A stretch of DNA of 64,000 nucleotides, from NCBI GenBank assembly GCA_016711125.1, contig JADJTQ010000009.1, positions 1 through 64,000 of the forward strand. Reading direction: 5' to 3'. This DNA is from Saprospiraceae bacterium. GTDB lineage: Bacteria; Bacteroidota; Bacteroidia; Chitinophagales; Saprospiraceae. The position numbers were made by a program, and so were the translations under genes. Of this stretch, positions 45,252 to 53,616 are shown piece after piece (positions within the stretch are counted from its first letter, which is position 1; each line of letters opens with the position of its first letter). The notes under the pieces are model-generated. The model was given only the letters and a program-made list of their open reading frames with translations, had not been told where the DNA came from and did not search any database.

Positions 45252-45698
45252 TCACTTGGTGGCATCTTGCCATGATCGAAATGACATAAGACGAAGAGAA
45301 AACGCGATTGGCAAAGATACCAGACCAACAACAAAGACCGATAGGTACCAGGGAAAAGGCCAAAGTTTTGACCAGTAGGTAAATGCTAGAATCAATCCGG
45401 CAAAGGCCAAAAGTCTTATCCAGTTTCTGAAACCGGAGTCGAGTTTCAAATGCCGATGCGCCAATACAACGAGTGCAGTGGCGGTGGCCAATTGGGTAAT
45501 TAACGTAGCCAGTGCAGCTCCCCAGGCTTTCAGGTTAAAATAAATAGAAAATTGAGCACTAAATTGAGTAGAACCCCAGCAGTAAATATCAGATTCATCG
45601 ATCTTATGCTTTCGTTTGCAGTGAGCAAGGTGCCATAGATATAAGCAATTGAGGTACCTAAATAACTCACGAATAGTATCCGGTAGACTGCTGTCCAT
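45252..45698 (-). CDS. Wzx-type polysaccharide flippase, C-terminal part
   Basis: The real part of this frame begins at about residue 50 (FSIYFNLKAWGAALATLITQ) and supplies the last three to four membrane helices. It joins the central part if the A4 run at 45537-45540 had one more base, giving LNFLFIFNLKAWGAA. The N-terminal ~50 residues of the listed frame are out of frame. Confidence 0.75.
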   Translation of the reverse strand: MDSSLPDTIRELFRYLNCLYLWHLAHCKRKHKIDESDIYCWGSTQFSAQFSIYFNLKAWGAALATLITQLATATALVVLAHRHLKLDSGFRNWIRLLAFAGLILAFTYWSKLWPFPWYLSVFVVGLVSLPIAFSLRLMSFRSWQDATK

Positions 45699-46360
45699 TC
45701 TGCATCAGCATCATGATACAAAGTAAAAATGATGGAGTCATAGTACACAAAGGATACGGCAGTTAAGGTCAGGCTGAAGGTAAGCAGGACATTTTGAGAG
45801 ATTCTGGTAAGATCACCAACAGGCACATTGCTCCGAATCATCTTGGCAAACATGGGTAATAGCAATCCAGCAAATAAAAGACCTACATTGCTAAACGCAT
45901 CCAAAATTCGATATGAAGCTGCATAGATGCCTGCCTGTGTCTGACCATCTGGAAGCAATCGCTCTATCATCACTCCATCCATGCGGGTATAAAGTGTCAT
46001 TAAAAAGAGGACGAGGGCATAAGGCATACTTTTTTTAAGGAGCGCTCTTATAAAAATCGGATCAAACCGAAAACCAAGCGAGAGGATAAGATCATGACGA
46101 ATGACAAAGATTATTGCCAGAATAAGCGTGAGAAGATAAGAGGCTAGTTGGCATAAAACAAAATATGAAATGCTAATTTCAATCGAAGGAGCCTGCCACA
46201 ATAGATAGCCCATTCCGATTATCATAAAAAGTTTATCTGCAACCGAAAGGAAGCTATCTTTCGCATAGTGGCCCATAGCACTCATTGTCGTGCGGAGATA
46301 CATCACAAAGGATGCTAAAATCTGATTGCCAATGATCATTAAAAGCAGCGGCCAGATCAA
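45530..46360 (-). CDS. Wzx-type polysaccharide flippase, central part
   Basis: Central ~270 residues of the flippase, with about eight membrane helices. Typical segments are FLMTLYTRMDGVMIERLLPD and TQAGIYAASYRILDAFSNVG, which match the oligosaccharide-flippase (PF01943/PF14667-type) pattern. It moves undecaprenyl-linked repeat units across the inner membrane. The start given is not a true start; the frame is continuous with the N-terminal part across one missing base. Confidence 0.8.
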   Translation of the reverse strand: MIWPLLLMIIGNQILASFVMYLRTTMSAMGHYAKDSFLSVADKLFMIIGMGYLLWQAPSIEISISYFVLCQLASYLLTLILAIIFVIRHDLILSLGFRFDPIFIRALLKKSMPYALVLFLMTLYTRMDGVMIERLLPDGQTQAGIYAASYRILDAFSNVGLLFAGLLLPMFAKMIRSNVPVGDLTRISQNVLLTFSLTLTAVSFVYYDSIIFTLYHDADAEWTAVYRILFVSYLGTSIAYIYGTLLTANESIRSMNLIFTAGVLLNLVLNFLFILT

Positions 46361-46389
46361 TTCTTTAAAACCAATAGATAGAGCAGCAA

Positions 46390-46686
46390 TTAAGGTACAG
46401 AGTGCAAAAAGAACGGCCAGAAGTAATTTGGCGGCGAGTATTTTGGTAAATATTTGGGTATTAAAGACTGATATTTACTAAATACACTATGATTAAAATT
46501 TTGGATGCCAAAGTCATTCAGTATTTGAAAGAGGTAAACGAAATTGAAAAGCGCAAAATAAAGGCCATATGCCGAGGCACCCACAGCATTCTGCACTCCG
46601 CGATCGATTCCGAAAATATAAAGGGGCTTTACTGAAGCATTTAAGACAATGACCAGGACCAGATTGGAAAGAAATAGTTTTTTCAT
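46390..46686 (-). CDS. Wzx-type polysaccharide flippase, N-terminal part (frameshifted)
   Basis: Start of the flippase: MKKLFLSNLVLVIVLNASVK, then YIFGIDRGVQNAVGASAYGL and YFALFNFVYLFQILNDFGI. After PKYLPK the frame is lost because the T4 run at 46441-46444 lacks one base; with it the protein reads PKILAAKLLLAVLFALCTLI and continues into the central part. The full protein would be about 478 residues. It is the first gene of the polysaccharide export cluster. Confidence 0.8.
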   Translation of the reverse strand: MKKLFLSNLVLVIVLNASVKPLYIFGIDRGVQNAVGASAYGLYFALFNFVYLFQILNDFGIQNFNHSVFSKYQSLIPKYLPKYSPPNYFWPFFLHSVP

Positions 46687-46775
46687 TAGTCGTCCTTCTT
46701 CAATGCACTGTTGATTTTACTCCAGAGGTCTCTTGGCTCAGGCCGTAAAGGAACAGGATTTTTATAAATTGATTC

Positions 46776-46783
46776 TAAATTTG
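46776..46783 (+). promoter_or_regulatory. Promoter -7 box TAAATTTG for the DUF1080 gene
   Basis: Exact TAnnTTTG match, 9 bases before the ATG at 46793. It argues against the upstream start at 46733. Confidence 0.4.
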
Positions 46784-46792
46784 AGAACAAAT

Positions 46793-47551
46793 ATGAAATT
46801 TGTCACCTCACTACTGCTGGTATTCGTTTTCATTTCATGCAATTCGAGGCCCAAAGAAATGAGTATAGGTCATAATGAAGCTCCAGGAAAATCGAAAATG
46901 ATGTCGCTGTCAGATAATAAAGGTTGGATTGATTTGTTTGATGGAAAAACCACCAAGGGCTGGAGAACTTACAAAAAAGATACTCCTGGAAAAAGCTGGA
47001 TTGTCGAGAATGGAAATCTGATGCTCAAGGTAGTTTCGGATAGCAAGGGTCATACCAAATCCAGGGATGGAGGAGATATCATCACCGAAGGCCAATATGA
47101 AAATTTTGAACTGTCTGTTGAATGGCATATCAGCAAATGTGGGAACAGTGGGATTCTCTTTAATGTAGTGGAAGGTAGAGACTATGATCGGGTATATCAC
47201 ACAGGGCCGGAAATGCAAATACTTGATAATACCTGCCACCCTGATGCTAAAATTCATACCCATCGTGCTGGTGATCTTTATGACCTGATAGCTTGTACAA
47301 AGGAGGTGTCGAAGCCAGCAGGAGAATGGAATCTTTCCCTGATTCGAATAGTGAATGGGCAGGTCGAGTTTTACCTCAATGATGTCAAAGTAATCGAGTT
47401 TACAATGTTTGGTCAGGAATGGTCTAATATGATTGCCGACAGTAAGTTTAAAGACATGCCGGGTTTTGGGATATTTAGGAAAGGGCATATTGCCTTGCAA
47501 GACCACGGAGACGCTGTTGCTTTCCGCAATATACGCATCCGGGAACTGTAG
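46793..47551 (+). CDS. DUF1080 (3-keto-disaccharide-hydrolase-type) lipoprotein
   Basis: 252 residues. Signal MKFVTSLLLVFVFISC with lipobox FISC predicts a lipoprotein. The body is a concanavalin-like DUF1080 domain: GWIDLFDGKTTKGWRTYKKD, SWIVENGNLML, then FELSVEWHISKCGNSGILFN and GPEMQILDNTCH. The family binds or cleaves sugars, in some members 3-keto-disaccharides. PVC-type dehydrogenase proteins often occur in the same genomes, and one is 6 kb downstream. Confidence 0.9.
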   Translation: MKFVTSLLLVFVFISCNSRPKEMSIGHNEAPGKSKMMSLSDNKGWIDLFDGKTTKGWRTYKKDTPGKSWIVENGNLMLKVVSDSKGHTKSRDGGDIITEGQYENFELSVEWHISKCGNSGILFNVVEGRDYDRVYHTGPEMQILDNTCHPDAKIHTHRAGDLYDLIACTKEVSKPAGEWNLSLIRIVNGQVEFYLNDVKVIEFTMFGQEWSNMIADSKFKDMPGFGIFRKGHIALQDHGDAVAFRNIRIREL

Positions 47552-47771
47552 CTCCCCACTGGATACCATCGATTTCTTAAAAATTTCTTAACATTTCGGA
47601 ACTAGAACGCCAGACACATTCGTTATAAGGCAAAACTTGAGCACATCATCAAATGCATAAGTTCCCCCTCTGATGGACAAGATCAGTAATCCTGGTAGTC
47701 CATTGAGATACGATCCACTCCGATTCTATCTATTCTAAACGTAAGCCTTATTAATTAAAATGAATTAAATC

Positions 47772-48737
47772 ATGAAAAACGAAAGTCATCTGGATGACCA
47801 AAAACCCCTTCGTAAGCTTAAAACAGCCCTTTGGGTATTAAGTACCCTATTAGTATTAGCCTTGATTGCTGCCGGATCATTTTGGGCCAAAAGCAATAAA
47901 TATGAAAATGAAACCTCCAAGTTGGTAACCGATCTTTCTGAGTTGGATAGTACTAAAGTACAACTTGAAGGAACGCTGGCCTCTTTAGAAGATTCTTACG
48001 GTGATAAGATCACTGAAAATGAGCAGCTATCAACTACCCTCACCGAGAGAGTAGCAGAAGTGGAAGATTTGAAGCAACGAATTCAAAAAGTAAGATCGCA
48101 ATTGGCAAAAAGCCAGGAAGTCAATGAGCAAATCAACGGACGGCTAGCTCAGTTTGAACAACTAAGAGATTCTTTGGAAAATGATATTTTAACGCTCCTG
48201 GGACAAAATGAAGATTTGCAGGCCACCAACAATGAGATAGCCACCGAATTAACCTTATCAAAGGAACAAATCCATGGACTCACTGATGACGTGCAAAAAC
48301 TAGATCAAAAAAATCGAGCCATTGTAGGTCGTCTCTTTCAACTTGCACCGGCTGGGTTTGTCGCCAATAATTTTAAAGTGACGGCCATGCGAAAAAATGA
48401 TAAAGTTACCGCTAAGGCCGGAAGAGCCAACGAGATCAAAGTCGCATTTGACCTCAAAGATGTGCCACAAGAGTATCAGATAGATGAAGAACTTTATCTG
48501 GTCATTACCAAATTTGACGGGAATCCGGTTGGAGATATTCAAACAAAAAATGTCAAAGTAAAGTCGGCAACTCCGATCGATATTGCAGCCGCAGATGTAG
48601 AACAATTAAGATTAAACGCACTGCAGAGTGTGGTCATGTCTTTTACTCCCGGCCGCAAATTTGAATCCGGATTATATAATGCTCTCGTCTATGCCGATCA
48701 TGGATTCCTTGGAGCAACTAGTTTTGAGTTGAGGTAA
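47772..48737 (+). CDS. Membrane-anchored coiled-coil protein of unknown function
   Basis: 321 residues: a short cytoplasmic start, one membrane helix (about 19-41, TALWVLSTLLVLALIAAGSF), a long coiled coil (about 45-185) with repeated heptads (SKLVTDLSELDSTKVQLEGT; EDLKQRIQKVRSQLAKSQEV), and a beta-rich C-terminal domain (VANNFKVTAMRKNDKVTAKA, then EIKVAFDLKDVPQEYQIDEE). I do not recognise a named family. The layout resembles periplasmic structural or cell-envelope proteins. A strong terminator follows. Confidence 0.85.
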   Translation: MKNESHLDDQKPLRKLKTALWVLSTLLVLALIAAGSFWAKSNKYENETSKLVTDLSELDSTKVQLEGTLASLEDSYGDKITENEQLSTTLTERVAEVEDLKQRIQKVRSQLAKSQEVNEQINGRLAQFEQLRDSLENDILTLLGQNEDLQATNNEIATELTLSKEQIHGLTDDVQKLDQKNRAIVGRLFQLAPAGFVANNFKVTAMRKNDKVTAKAGRANEIKVAFDLKDVPQEYQIDEELYLVITKFDGNPVGDIQTKNVKVKSATPIDIAAADVEQLRLNALQSVVMSFTPGRKFESGLYNALVYADHGFLGATSFELR

Positions 48738-48765
48738 ATCATATTTGAAGAATTAAATCACGGGG

Positions 48766-48803
48766 GCTGCATGGAGTAAATTCATGCAGCTTTTTCTTTT
48801 TAC
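48766..48803 (+). terminator. Intrinsic terminator after the coiled-coil gene
   Basis: Stem GCTGCATG / CATGCAGC with a 9-base loop, followed by TTTTTCTTTTT. Confidence 0.85.
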
Positions 48804-48963
48804 ACCGGTCGATGCAGCAATTTAGGATTTGTGGCTTATTAATTATTTGAAATCTTTAAAATTACGGCATAAGTGTAATTAATTGTTCACCGATCTAATA
48901 CATAGTCACCCAGTGGCGAGAGGCTGTATACCACCTCATGGCTAATTGTAAGTCCCAGGTTTT

Positions 48964-49530
48964 TTAGTTTTCAAAATGAATTTGCAACCAGTCTTTTTCC
49001 ACCTTGAGAATTTCTGCCTGGTCATCTGCTCTCTGCCCGGGATATTTTTTGATTATTTCAATCAGTTGATGTATGGTGCTATTTCTATTTTTCTATAGCG
49101 TTGGATGATGCAGATCTTCATCTCTCTCACTCAACAAGAGCAGAATTTACATCCTGCGGCTTTGCAGAAAGATAAGTTGACTAAAATCGACCCACTATAA
49201 AGTACGCAAGAACAATAAGCATTAATTCTTCATCACTCAGTATTTGCTGAGATCTCGATCGATTCTTAGGTCAGGGCATTGATAGCTAATTTAAATTTTA
49301 TAAAAGAGGCTTCTTTTTGTTTGTTTAATTGATCATAGAGCTTTGGGTTAGTGGTAAATCCTGCCCGTTGAGCATTTCTTTTGCGAGATGCTCTCAATGT
49401 TCACTTGCACTACATCTAAGATCTCTAACCGACCAATAGACGTATGCATCAGACTGCCCTTTTTGGCAGAAGGTCTTTTTCCATCTCCTAAAAGCCAGGC
49501 TTATTTCTCATGACCTGATGCCATGTAAAT
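48964..49530 (-). pseudogene. Probable decayed gene, family not recognised
   Basis: No complete gene in the 856 bases from 48738 to 49594, but two coherent reading stretches survive on the minus strand. The downstream one (49105 to 48964) reads STIHQLIEIIKKYPGQRADD then AEILKVEKDWLQIHFEN and stop. The upstream one (about 49510 to 49270) reads GDGKRPSAKKGSLMHTSIGR, ESISQKK, then after a one-base shift NAQRAGFTTNPKLYDQLNKQ and EASFIKFKLAINAL. The composition looks protein-coding. A copy of the dispersed repeat lies between them. I cannot name the family; it could be one gene or two. Confidence 0.35.
49138..49199. repeat. Dispersed intergenic repeat, copy 3
   Basis: GAGCAGAATTTACATCCTGCGGCTTT-type head (quoted in parts: GAGCAGAATTTACATC, CTGCGGCTTT), then GCAGAAAGATAA, and AAAATCGACCCACTATA shared exactly with the copy at 9101-9166. 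Confidence 0.6.
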
Positions 49531-49594
49531 CCGACTGTTTAAAAAGCATTGATTGAGAGAGCTGACTTTCATTTTTATTTATTGGCCAACTTAA

Positions 49595-50467
49595 TTAAAA
49601 TCCAGGAAACAAGGCTTTCAATCGTTGGGTACTCAGCTGGGTACCATATTGACAGAGTTCAAAGGCTTCAGCATATTTGACGGCTTTTCCCCGCGCTTCG
49701 CCATATAAGCTAATCAGCAGATCACGATGTTGGTCGGCCACCGCTTCGTTGCTTTTTTTTACGGATTCAAGAATATGTGCTTTGCGTCCAGCAGGGTCTT
49801 TGGGCACATCGGCTCCATAGCTTGCCTGCCAGCTATGTTCATCTGCAAACTGGGAGGGCATGGCACCGATACAATCCCATTTTTTTTCGGCGACTGAGCC
49901 AATGTCAACGACGATGGCAGGATCAAAGGGATATGGTTTTTTGAATCCATCGGAATAAAACATAAATACCGGATTCTTCTTGGTGGGGTCAGTATTGGTT
50001 GAGAAAAATGGTGCGACCACTACCACTGAGGCATCTTGTACCAACTCTCCAGTGTAGCGATGATCCGGATGATAGTCATTGGTCCGGTGACATAGTACGA
50101 TGTCTGCCTGCCACTCACGAATCAAGTCTGCTACTTTTCGACGATTTTCGAGGGTAGGCATTAACTCACCGTCATGAATATCAAGTACCTCCGTTTCAAT
50201 ACCAAATATACGGGCACATTCACCCACTTCTGCCCTTCGCCGGTTAGCCAGTGGTGCTCCCGCCTCCTTAAAATGACCAATATCGCCGTTGGTCATTGCA
50301 ACAAATTTTACCTTATGACCTTGAGAGGCCCACATGGTTGCGACGCCCCCTGCTTTTAGCTCCGCATCGTCGGGGTGAGCACCAAATGCAATGATTCTGA
50401 GTTTGCCATCCGGATGGTTCTGAGCAGCCAGATAGTCTGACCATAAAAAGACCATTGTAAGAAGCAC
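49595..50467 (-). CDS. Exported PIG-L family deacetylase
   Basis: 290 residues from a GTG start; the hydrophobic N-terminus (LLTMVFLWSDYLAAQ) is probably the end of a signal peptide whose true start may lie a little upstream. LmbE/PIG-L signature AFGAHPDDAELKAGG with zinc ligands H31 and D34, and the third ligand in TNDYHPDHRYTGELV. The family removes acetyl groups from N-acetylglucosamine-type sugars or thiols. It may work on extracellular amino-sugar glycans. No obvious operon partner. Confidence 0.88.
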   Translation of the reverse strand: MLLTMVFLWSDYLAAQNHPDGKLRIIAFGAHPDDAELKAGGVATMWASQGHKVKFVAMTNGDIGHFKEAGAPLANRRRAEVGECARIFGIETEVLDIHDGELMPTLENRRKVADLIREWQADIVLCHRTNDYHPDHRYTGELVQDASVVVVAPFFSTNTDPTKKNPVFMFYSDGFKKPYPFDPAIVVDIGSVAEKKWDCIGAMPSQFADEHSWQASYGADVPKDPAGRKAHILESVKKSNEAVADQHRDLLISLYGEARGKAVKYAEAFELCQYGTQLSTQRLKALFPGF

Positions 50468-50722
50468 AACAAAAGAAAGGTAGTCAAATTTAATAGATCG
50501 ATGTTTATTGGCTTAAAGTAAGAAATTTCAAGTGACCGGCTTAATTTTTAGAGATTTTAGATGAACGGGAGATAAGATTTTTCATAAAGTAGAGAGCAAA
50601 GGGCTATTGTTCAAACTGTGAAGTTTTGCCGTTCATTCCTGATGCATTGCAGGACTACTTCTATTGCAAACCATAATCTAGCCAGGGTTTATGAAGTCCT
50701 ATATCAAATAGTGATAGGAGAG

Positions 50723-50750
50723 AACAGAATTTATATTCTGCGGCTTGCCA
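50723..50750. repeat. Dispersed intergenic repeat, copy 4 (partial)
   Basis: AACAGAATTTATATTC followed by TGCGGCTT, close to the head of the copy at 49138-49199; the tail is missing. Confidence 0.45.
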
Positions 50751-50860
50751 GCAAATATATTCTTGTGCTTCTTAATACATTCAATACTGGTTTGGTAGTG
50801 CATTACCGAATCTTATAGACGTGGACCTCCGATTGAAATCAGGACAGCTTAGTCGAAGAT

Positions 50861-50891
50861 CCCATTCTGCAGCTTCTCTAGAGGAAAGATA
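50861..50891. repeat. Dispersed intergenic repeat, copy 5 (degenerate)
   Basis: CATTCTGCAGCTT and GAGGAAAGATA, matching the central part of the family with substitutions. Confidence 0.3.
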
Positions 50892-51040
50892 TGAAAGTAT
50901 GACTCACTTGACCTACTATGAATTCAAAAGGTCATGGGAAAATTTAAACTAGAAATTTTAAAACATGACCACCAAAATTTGAGTCCGATACCATCTAATC
51001 AAATGAATAGAATTTAAATTTTATCCAACCAAAATTCGTT

Positions 51041-51916
51041 ATGCAGCTAATCAATCAACCCGAAATAATTGGCGGGGCTCTATTAGTTTTTGTTGCTATA
51101 ATTTGCTTGTTTTCGTTCCTGATTCGCGCGAATAAAAGAGGTGCTGTTGATTATTCCTCAAGGACCAAATATCCCGGCAAAGATATTTTTACATACCGAC
51201 CATATTTCCTGGAGTTAGGCCTTTTCATATCCCTGACTTGTGTCTATTTGCTGTCTGGCTGGACCACTACTCAAAATAATGTTCTGGTAATGAATGATCC
51301 GGACGGGCCATTTGAAACGATGGATTTAGAAATTGTCCGTACAGAACATCTTAAGGGGCCAGCGATTAAGACAGCTCCTGTCGAAAGGCCACATGAAACA
51401 TTGATTATTAGTGAAATTCTGGAAACTGAAGAGCCGCTTTTTATCGATCAAACGATAGTTGAACCCGAATATTCAATCGGATCTGAGAAGATGACAACAC
51501 ACCTGCCACCGGCACCTCCCATGCCAAAAAACATGGAAGCAGATATTCCGGTATTATTTTCGGAGCATATGCCCCGTTTTCCTGGTTGTGAGAATCATAA
51601 TCTTTCTGATGCGGAATTGAAAAATTGTTCTGATAAAAAGTTGCTCCATTTTTTATATCGTCATCTTAAGTACCCGGTCCTGGCTCGCGAAAATAGTATC
51701 GATGGTACCTGCGTTATTCGATTTCTGGTGACAAAAGAAGGCACCGTACAACGAGCAAGTGTCATCCGTGACATTGGAGGAGGTTGCGGTGAGGAGGCAC
51801 TGAGAGTGGTCAATTTAATGCAGGAAATGGCAGATAAGTGGACACCAGGTAGGCAGAATGGTCAGCCAGTGACTGTACAATTTAATCTCCCGGTTCAATT
51901 TAGGTTAGAAAGATAG
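51041..51916 (+). CDS. TonB-family energy transducer
   Basis: 291 residues. Two N-terminal membrane helices (about 9-28 and 54-73) are unlike the single anchor of classic TonB. They are followed by a periplasmic region with proline-rich HLPPAPPMPKNME and a TonB C-terminal domain (FPGCENHNLSDAELKNCSDK, then YPVLARENSIDGTCVIRFLV, TVQRASVIRDIGGGCGEEAL and PVQFRLER). It would pass energy to TonB-dependent receptors or act in envelope signalling. No ExbB/ExbD or receptor gene is adjacent. Confidence 0.87.
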   Translation: MQLINQPEIIGGALLVFVAIICLFSFLIRANKRGAVDYSSRTKYPGKDIFTYRPYFLELGLFISLTCVYLLSGWTTTQNNVLVMNDPDGPFETMDLEIVRTEHLKGPAIKTAPVERPHETLIISEILETEEPLFIDQTIVEPEYSIGSEKMTTHLPPAPPMPKNMEADIPVLFSEHMPRFPGCENHNLSDAELKNCSDKKLLHFLYRHLKYPVLARENSIDGTCVIRFLVTKEGTVQRASVIRDIGGGCGEEALRVVNLMQEMADKWTPGRQNGQPVTVQFNLPVQFRLER

Positions 51917-52149
51917 GGAGAGACTTGGTCCCAATCCACTCATCAAGCCGCTGGGTCAGGACAGAGACCGAAATATCTACAGCTTATTGGTTTGACTTTT
52001 TCACTTTAAATGAATACGTGTTATGAAGGACATGATCATAGAATAACTCGTCAATTATTTAACTATATTGAATGTTAGATTAACAAACGCTGTAGGACGA
52101 TATTTTCAATCACTAGGGAAGGATGTGACTGTTGACTAAAACAAATATT

Positions 52150-53616
52150 ATGAGAAGAACCTTAATTTTCTTATTCCTCTTATTTTTTTCCACTAGTATG
52201 TTTGCCTCCGATCTTTATGTGGGTGTATCGGAGGTTGATATTACACCGAAATTGCCAGTCGCACTGATGGGGCAATTTCATCTGCGGATAGCAGAAAAAA
52301 TAAATACTCCACTTACTGCAAATGTTATCATCTTGGAATCCAGAAATGGAAATATCGGTCTGGATACAGTTGTTTTTGTGTCCTGCGATCTGGTGTACAT
52401 TCCAAATCAAGTGTGGAATCAAGTGAGAAATTTAGTCAGCAAAGGGCTACCTGGATTTAGCACAGATAAAATCATCTTAAGTGCAACCCATACCCATACC
52501 TCACCCGTGCTAGAAGATGCTTCAGGTGAAAATTCGTTTCATTATAAGTTGCCGGAAAAGGGACTTACTCAGGTAGGGGAATATCGAGAGTTTTTGGTGG
52601 ATAAAATCGCAAAAGCAATAATATCAGCATGGACTAGCAGAGAAAGAGGTAGTATGTCTTGGGGCTTAGGGCGTGCTGCAGTCCCCTACAATCGTCGGGT
52701 GGTCTATAAAGATAGTGAAGCTGTGATGTATGGAAAAGCAGATATCCCAAAATTTAATAACATCGAGGGATATGAAGACCATGATGTACATTCTTTGTTT
52801 TTTTGGAACAAGGCAGATGAGTTAGTAGGGATGGCCGTTGAAGTAGCTTGTCCAGCTCAGGAAGTGGAAGGGGCTCTGGAGATAGATGCGGATTTGTGGC
52901 ATCCAGTCCGTGAAAGATTAAAAGGGAGGTTTGGCAAGGGAGTTGTTGTAGCTGGTTTATGTGGTGCTGCAGGCGACCAATCACCTCATCCGATCTATCG
53001 CAAAGCAGCCCTTGACAGAATGCGGATATTAAGTAAAATCAGCAGGGTAGAGGACATTGCAGGCCGGATAGAAGATGCGGTCAGCTGGACCTACGACGTT
53101 GTTAAGAACGATAAGCACCATGATGTCGTGCTGGAACATAAGGTTAGGAAAATCGAGTTACCGATGCGCAAAATTACAGTTGATGAATACGTCGAATCGA
53201 TGAGAATATCGAATGAAGCTGAGGAACAGATTGCCAGGGATCCTGCTATGTCTGATAAAGTTAATACAAAAATGACCTGGTTTGGCGCTATTGTAAAAAG
53301 ATATGAAGTGCAAAAAAAGAATCCCAATCCTCAATATGATACAGAAATTCATGTGATCCGAATGGGAGATATCGTGGTATGCACAAATCAATTCGAACTT
53401 TTCACAGATTATGGAATACAAATGCAATCAAGAAGTAAAGCACTGCAAACCATAGTGGTGCAATTAGCTGGTGCAGGAAGTTATTTACCGACAGAAAAGG
53501 CAGTGCGTGGAGGAGGTTATAGTGCAGTGTGTCAAAGTAATTTAGTGGGTCCTGAGGGTGGCGTTATATTGGTAGAGGAGACATTACAGTTGATTGATGC
53601 TCTTTGGGATGAATGA
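52150..53616 (+). CDS. Exported neutral/alkaline ceramidase-like protein
   Basis: 488 residues from the ATG at 52150 (MRRTLIFLFLLFFSTSMFAS, a signal peptide); a TTG at 52132 is less likely. N-terminal ceramidase fold: LYVGVSEVDITPKLPVALMG, VSCDLVYIPNQVWNQV, then ILSATHTHTSPVLE with the zinc histidines, and later GLCGAAGDQSPHPIY. It is shorter than full ceramidases (about 650), lacking the C-terminal domain, as in the widespread bacterial group with unknown substrate. The stop overlaps the start of the PVC-type gene by 4 bases, so the two are coupled. Confidence 0.86.
   Translation: MRRTLIFLFLLFFSTSMFASDLYVGVSEVDITPKLPVALMGQFHLRIAEKINTPLTANVIILESRNGNIGLDTVVFVSCDLVYIPNQVWNQVRNLVSKGLPGFSTDKIILSATHTHTSPVLEDASGENSFHYKLPEKGLTQVGEYREFLVDKIAKAIISAWTSRERGSMSWGLGRAAVPYNRRVVYKDSEAVMYGKADIPKFNNIEGYEDHDVHSLFFWNKADELVGMAVEVACPAQEVEGALEIDADLWHPVRERLKGRFGKGVVVAGLCGAAGDQSPHPIYRKAALDRMRILSKISRVEDIAGRIEDAVSWTYDVVKNDKHHDVVLEHKVRKIELPMRKITVDEYVESMRISNEAEEQIARDPAMSDKVNTKMTWFGAIVKRYEVQKKNPNPQYDTEIHVIRMGDIVVCTNQFELFTDYGIQMQSRSKALQTIVVQLAGAGSYLPTEKAVRGGGYSAVCQSNLVGPEGGVILVEETLQLIDALWDE

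Larger units (their letters stand above)
50468..51040. other. Intergenic stretch with two degenerate repeat copies
   Basis: About 570 bases with no supported gene. It holds repeat copies at 50723-50750 and 50861-50891. A 66-codon plus-strand frame at 50618-50818 runs through a repeat copy and is not convincing. Confidence 0.4.

Noticed and set aside
50618..50818. 66-codon plus-strand frame in the PIG-L/TonB gap
   Set aside because: Runs through a repeat copy, no start context or recognisable domain.
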